DNA of 41,832 nt. Source: a virus. This document shows, in pieces, positions 38,531 through 41,832 of this stretch. The first letter of the stretch is position 1. The number at the start of each line of letters is the position of its first letter. The notes beneath the pieces are model-generated. The model was given only the letters and a program-made list of their open reading frames with translations, did not search any database and had not been told where the DNA came from. Location of the stretch: positions 1-41,832 of IMG/VR virus record IMGVR_UViG_3300028388_002814. One strand, given 5' to 3'. Both the position numbers and the translations under genes were made by a program.

Positions 38531-41500
38531 TAGGCGGAAAAGATTTAGGAGCCTTAATTGGCCAAATAGGAGCGGACCTATCCCAATGGGATGCTTCCAT
38601 GGCGAAAGTCAAAACAGATTTTCGTGACATCCGTGCCGCCAGTGCCGTAATGTCTCGGCGGATGGGTGCGCAGTTTAAAGAACTTGCCAATAAGGCAGAC
38701 ATGCTCGGGCGAAAGCTCACCACCTCCCTTACCCTGCCCATTGCAGCCATAGGGGGTGCAAGTGTGAAAGCGTTTGCCAGCTTCGATGACAAGATGACCC
38801 AATCCCTTGCCATCATGGGCAACGTGTCTGCGGAGATGCGCAACCAAATGGAAGACGTGGCACGGGCGATTGGACGTGATACAATTAACACGGCCACCCA
38901 AGCCGCTGAAGCCTACTTCTTCCTTGCCTCCGCCGGTCTAGATGCCGAGCAGTCTATCGCGGCACTACCTGCCGTTTCTGAGTTTGCCATTGCGGGTATG
39001 TTTGACTTGGCAACGGCGACGGACTTGGCAACAGATGCCCAATCCGCATTGGGGCTCACTGTCTCGGATTCAGCCAAGAATCTAGAGAACATGAAACGGG
39101 TGACCGACGTCCTCGTGAAAGCCAATACACTTGCCAACGCAACGGTAGAACAATTCTCCACAGCATTGACGCGGGAGGCGGGTTCTGCCTTAAAGACATT
39201 CGGCAAAGAAATTGAGGAAGGTGTCGCGGTACTTGCCGCCTTTGCCGATCAAGGTATCAAAGGGGAGATTGCCGGTACGGGTCTGTCTCGTGTGATACGT
39301 TTGCTTTCACAAGCCGCCACCAAGAACAAGGCGGAACTGGAAGAGCTTGGAGTATCCATTTTTAATTCCTCGGGAGAAATGAGGAATATGGCAGACATCA
39401 TTCAAGACCTTGAAGTAGCATTCAAGTACATGAGTGATGAACAGCGAACGGCGGCACTGGAGTCCATTGGCTTCACGGCACGGGTGCAAGGAATGATCCT
39501 ACCGCTGATTGGTACTTCCCAGGAGATCCGAAATTACGAGGAAGCCTTGCGCGATGCCAGTGGCATTACCAAGGAGGTTGCCGAGAAGCAAATGACAAGT
39601 TTCTCCGCCAAGGCAAAACTGTTATGGAGCCAAATAACGGACCTAGGAATCGTGATAGGGGAAACCCTTGCCCCTGCCCTAGAAAAAATGGCAGAGCATC
39701 TAGGTAAAGTTGTTCGCAATTTCGCCACCATGGAGGAGGATGCCCGAAACAATATTCTTAAGGTGGTTGGACTCCTTGCAGTCAGTGGCCCGTTAATGAT
39801 GGCCCTTGCCAAAGCTGCCAAAATCATTATCGCCTTTTCCGTTCTCGTTCGGAGTCGTTTTTTCTTAATCGCCGCCGCTTTCGCTACCGGTGTCGTTATT
39901 GGGCAATGGTTCGTGGACAACTGGGAACGATTAATGGAAAGAGCCAAGCAGGCTACCATTGATTTCTTTACCACGGAAATGGAATTCGATGGGATCTTTG
40001 GGGGACTGTTTGAATCCATAAACGAGCTTGCCAATACGACCCAAGGCATGGCAAGCGGACTCGTAAGTTTCACCAAGTGGGTGGCGGGGGCGTTTGCGGA
40101 AACCGATGCAGCCATCACCGATTCTGCAGAAACAGTGGAGGGAGCCGCAGGCAGTGTCAGTGAAGCCACAGCCAAAATGGAATCCTCCGCAGGTTCCTTG
40201 AACGAGGTTGCAACGGGTATGGGTGCTGTCAGCCAAGCCGTAGGGGATGCGGGAGACGTGCTGGAGGATACGTCAAATTCCCTCGAGACGGTGGGGGCAG
40301 ATACGGCCCAGACATTTGATACCGCGGAAGGGTCGGTCGTTGGTTTCTCGCGGAGTGTCGCGGCAATAGGCACAACTGCACGGGAGGCTGGCACCCAGGT
40401 AGAGGGAGCTGTCGGTCAAATGAACGATTCCTTGAATAAAGTGGACGGGGATCAAGCGGTCCGAGCCATTGCAGACTCCGCAGGAGAAATGGCGGATACG
40501 CTAGGCAATGTAGAAGTGGATGTGGAAGGCTCTGCCCTCCAAGGCAGTACACGGCAAGTCCAAGCCTCTTTACTCACCATCCGCCAAGGCGCTGAACAGA
40601 CAGCCGGTGCCATTGATGGAATGAATGATCGGATCCGTTCCGCCACAGGCAGCTTGGCAGAAAATGTGGACCAGGACGTGGCAGCCGCCTCCCAGTCTCT
40701 CGCAGGGTTAGGAGATGCGGCCGCAGGCACGGAAGCCGCCACAGTAGATTCTACAAGTGGGGTCATGGGAGCCTTAAGGAGGGTACGTGAATCCATAGAA
40801 GACGACATGAATAATTCCGTTGTCGCATTGGATAGAATTCCACAGTCTTTCCAAGGCTTAGAGGAATCGGGATCACAAATGGAACGGGGGGTTTCCGATA
40901 GCCTAATGGCTGTCAGTGAAGGCTTCCAAGAAGTAGGTTCCAGCGCCTCCGGAGCCGCCATCGGTGCCGAGCAGGATTTGGAACGGATTAATCGGGCGGC
41001 AGAAAACACTGAAGCCGTTACACGTGAACAAGGCGAACAGATTTCTCAAAACCTAGACAAGGCCTTAGACCCGTTTACGGAACTGGGAGAAGCGGGTGAG
41101 CAGACGGCGGATTCTACAGACAGTTTGAGTGGGGCCGCTTCCGTTGCCGGTGGGGTAATGCAAACGGCAGGGAGCAGGGCAGAAACGGCCGCCGGTCAGT
41201 TTACCACTTTAGGGGAGTCCGCGGCCAATGCCGTCAGCATCGTTGGAGGTGCCTTGAAAACGATGTTCCAGTCGTTAGATATTGCGGGTATGTTTGGTGC
41301 CGATGAAGCCGTCGCAGATTTCTTCAAATTGTTTGAGGAGTCCCCTGCAGAAGTAGAGGAGGTTGAGGTCCCTGACCCAACCGAATCCATTCGGAAGGCA
41401 CGGCGGCAAGTGGAGGCGGAGACGTTTGGACTTTGGGAGGGTGTCAAAAACCTCAGCAAGGCAGGCGTAAAAGGATTGGAAGAAATCACACTCGCCTCCA

Positions 41501-41832
41501 ATGAGCAGTTAGGGACTATTGCAGAAATTTCGGACGAGTTGGCGGTACGTGTCAACCAGGCCATCGTGAGTATGGTGGAATCGTTTGCCACCGGCATCGC
41601 CAACATTGCAGTCTCGGGGGGTAGTTTCGGGGACGTGGTTAAAGGCTTGTTGACAGTGATTGCAGATTTGGCAATCCAAATGGGTAAGATAATCTTGACG
41701 GCGGGTCTTGGGATCGAGGCATTGAAAAAATCATTGCTTGCCTTCACAGGCCTTCCTGCCATTGCCGCAGGAGCCGCCCTTATCGCCATTGGTGCCGTTG
41801 CCAAAGCAGGGTTGGCTTCAATGGGATCAAGC
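38527..41832 (+). CDS. Tape measure protein, 3' end cut by window edge
   Basis: Sets tail length and takes part in DNA injection. The frame runs 1102 codons to the window end without a stop. Residues about 40-300 match the TP901-type tape measure core: LGRKLTTSLTLPIAAIGGAS, AARAIGRDT-like TQAAEAYFFLASAG, LGVSIFNSSGEMRNM. Membrane-like segments appear near residue 410 (VVGLLAVSGPLMMALAK) and in the last visible part (FTGLPAIAAGAALIAIGAV). Residues about 510-960 are repetitive Ala/Ser/Glu/Gly-rich helices. ATG overlaps the GT stop. Confidence 0.92.
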   Translation, partial: MIGGKDLGALIGQIGADLSQWDASMAKVKTDFRDIRAASAVMSRRMGAQFKELANKADMLGRKLTTSLTLPIAAIGGASVKAFASFDDKMTQSLAIMGNVSAEMRNQMEDVARAIGRDTINTATQAAEAYFFLASAGLDAEQSIAALPAVSEFAIAGMFDLATATDLATDAQSALGLTVSDSAKNLENMKRVTDVLVKANTLANATVEQFSTALTREAGSALKTFGKEIEEGVAVLAAFADQGIKGEIAGTGLSRVIRLLSQAATKNKAELEELGVSIFNSSGEMRNMADIIQDLEVAFKYMSDEQRTAALESIGFTARVQGMILPLIGTSQEIRNYEEALRDASGITKEVAEKQMTSFSAKAKLLWSQITDLGIVIGETLAPALEKMAEHLGKVVRNFATMEEDARNNILKVVGLLAVSGPLMMALAKAAKIIIAFSVLVRSRFFLIAAAFATGVVIGQWFVDNWERLMERAKQATIDFFTTEMEFDGIFGGLFESINELANTTQGMASGLVSFTKWVAGAFAETDAAITDSAETVEGAAGSVSEATAKMESSAGSLNEVATGMGAVSQAVGDAGDVLEDTSNSLETVGADTAQTFDTAEGSVVGFSRSVAAIGTTAREAGTQVEGAVGQMNDSLNKVDGDQAVRAIADSAGEMADTLGNVEVDVEGSALQGSTRQVQASLLTIRQGAEQTAGAIDGMNDRIRSATGSLAENVDQDVAAASQSLAGLGDAAAGTEAATVDSTSGVMGALRRVRESIEDDMNNSVVALDRIPQSFQGLEESGSQMERGVSDSLMAVSEGFQEVGSSASGAAIGAEQDLERINRAAENTEAVTREQGEQISQNLDKALDPFTELGEAGEQTADSTDSLSGAASVAGGVMQTAGSRAETAAGQFTTLGESAANAVSIVGGALKTMFQSLDIAGMFGADEAVADFFKLFEESPAEVEEVEVPDPTESIRKARRQVEAETFGLWEGVKNLSKAGVKGLEEITLASNEQLGTIAEISDELAVRVNQAIVSMVESFATGIANIAVSGGSFGDVVKGLLTVIADLAIQMGKIILTAGLGIEALKKSLLAFTGLPAIAAGAALIAIGAVAKAGLASMGSS

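Noticed and set aside
39534-41804. Long minus-strand open frames opposite the tape-measure gene (39534-40394, 40452-41009, 41196-41804)
   Set aside because: They are antisense shadows of an Ala/Ser/Glu-rich coding frame; composition is unnatural and the sense protein is clearly a tape measure.

Overview
This window is the core of a double-stranded DNA tailed phage genome, most likely a siphovirus: it has a lambda-type tail-chaperone frameshift, one tail tube protein and a long tape-measure protein, and no sheath gene is seen. No integrase, lysogeny repressor, tRNA or lysis cassette was recognised. The host cannot be named. Late genes carry AGGAGG-type ribosome binding sites, while many early genes carry an A/C-rich leader instead. 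Both ends are cut: a minus-strand gene runs off the left edge and the tape-measure gene runs off the right edge.

Layout. Positions 1-25550 are transcribed leftward (minus strand) and hold replication, nucleotide and early genes. Positions 26214-41832 are transcribed rightward and hold the packaging, head and tail genes. The divergent gap 25551-26213 separates them and is rich in hairpins and AT-rich sequence.

Minus strand, left to right: a DUF5659-like gene fragment in GC-rich DNA; a gp32-like ssDNA-binding protein, a small membrane protein and a UvsY-like protein; a clamp loader; a family A DNA polymerase split into a polymerase gene and a UDG-exonuclease gene; a sliding clamp; then the 7-deazaguanine block dpdA, queF, folE, queC, queE, queD. 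Next come a DnaB-like helicase, a DnaC-like loader, a lambda O-like initiator with internal 24-bp iterons, a primase, a sigma-70-like protein, a methyltransferase, a SNF2 helicase, and about ten small early genes of unknown function.

Plus strand: terminase small and large subunits, portal, a membrane protein, a MuF protein fused to a zinc-metalloprotease domain and followed by a small cysteine-bearing protein, a DUF2213 protease/scaffold, decoration protein, major capsid protein, four connector and tail-completion proteins, tail tube, the tail chaperones G and GT, and the tape measure.

How it works together. FolE, QueD, QueE, QueC and QueF form a complete route from GTP to preQ1, and DpdA would insert the base into DNA. 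The phage therefore probably carries 7-deazaguanine-modified DNA that resists restriction. Its QueC lacks the zinc-binding cysteines found in most relatives. The features least explained by known systems are: a degenerate repeat with a 32-bp period that ends 9-13 bases before the start codon of three separate genes, always in the direction of transcription; a promoter-to-terminator segment at 16675-16892 that folds like a structured RNA or attenuator; a set of TTTCAA-N17/18-TATAAT promoters in a phage that encodes its own sigma-like protein; and a conserved CCTACCACA leader that replaces the Shine-Dalgarno sequence in early genes.
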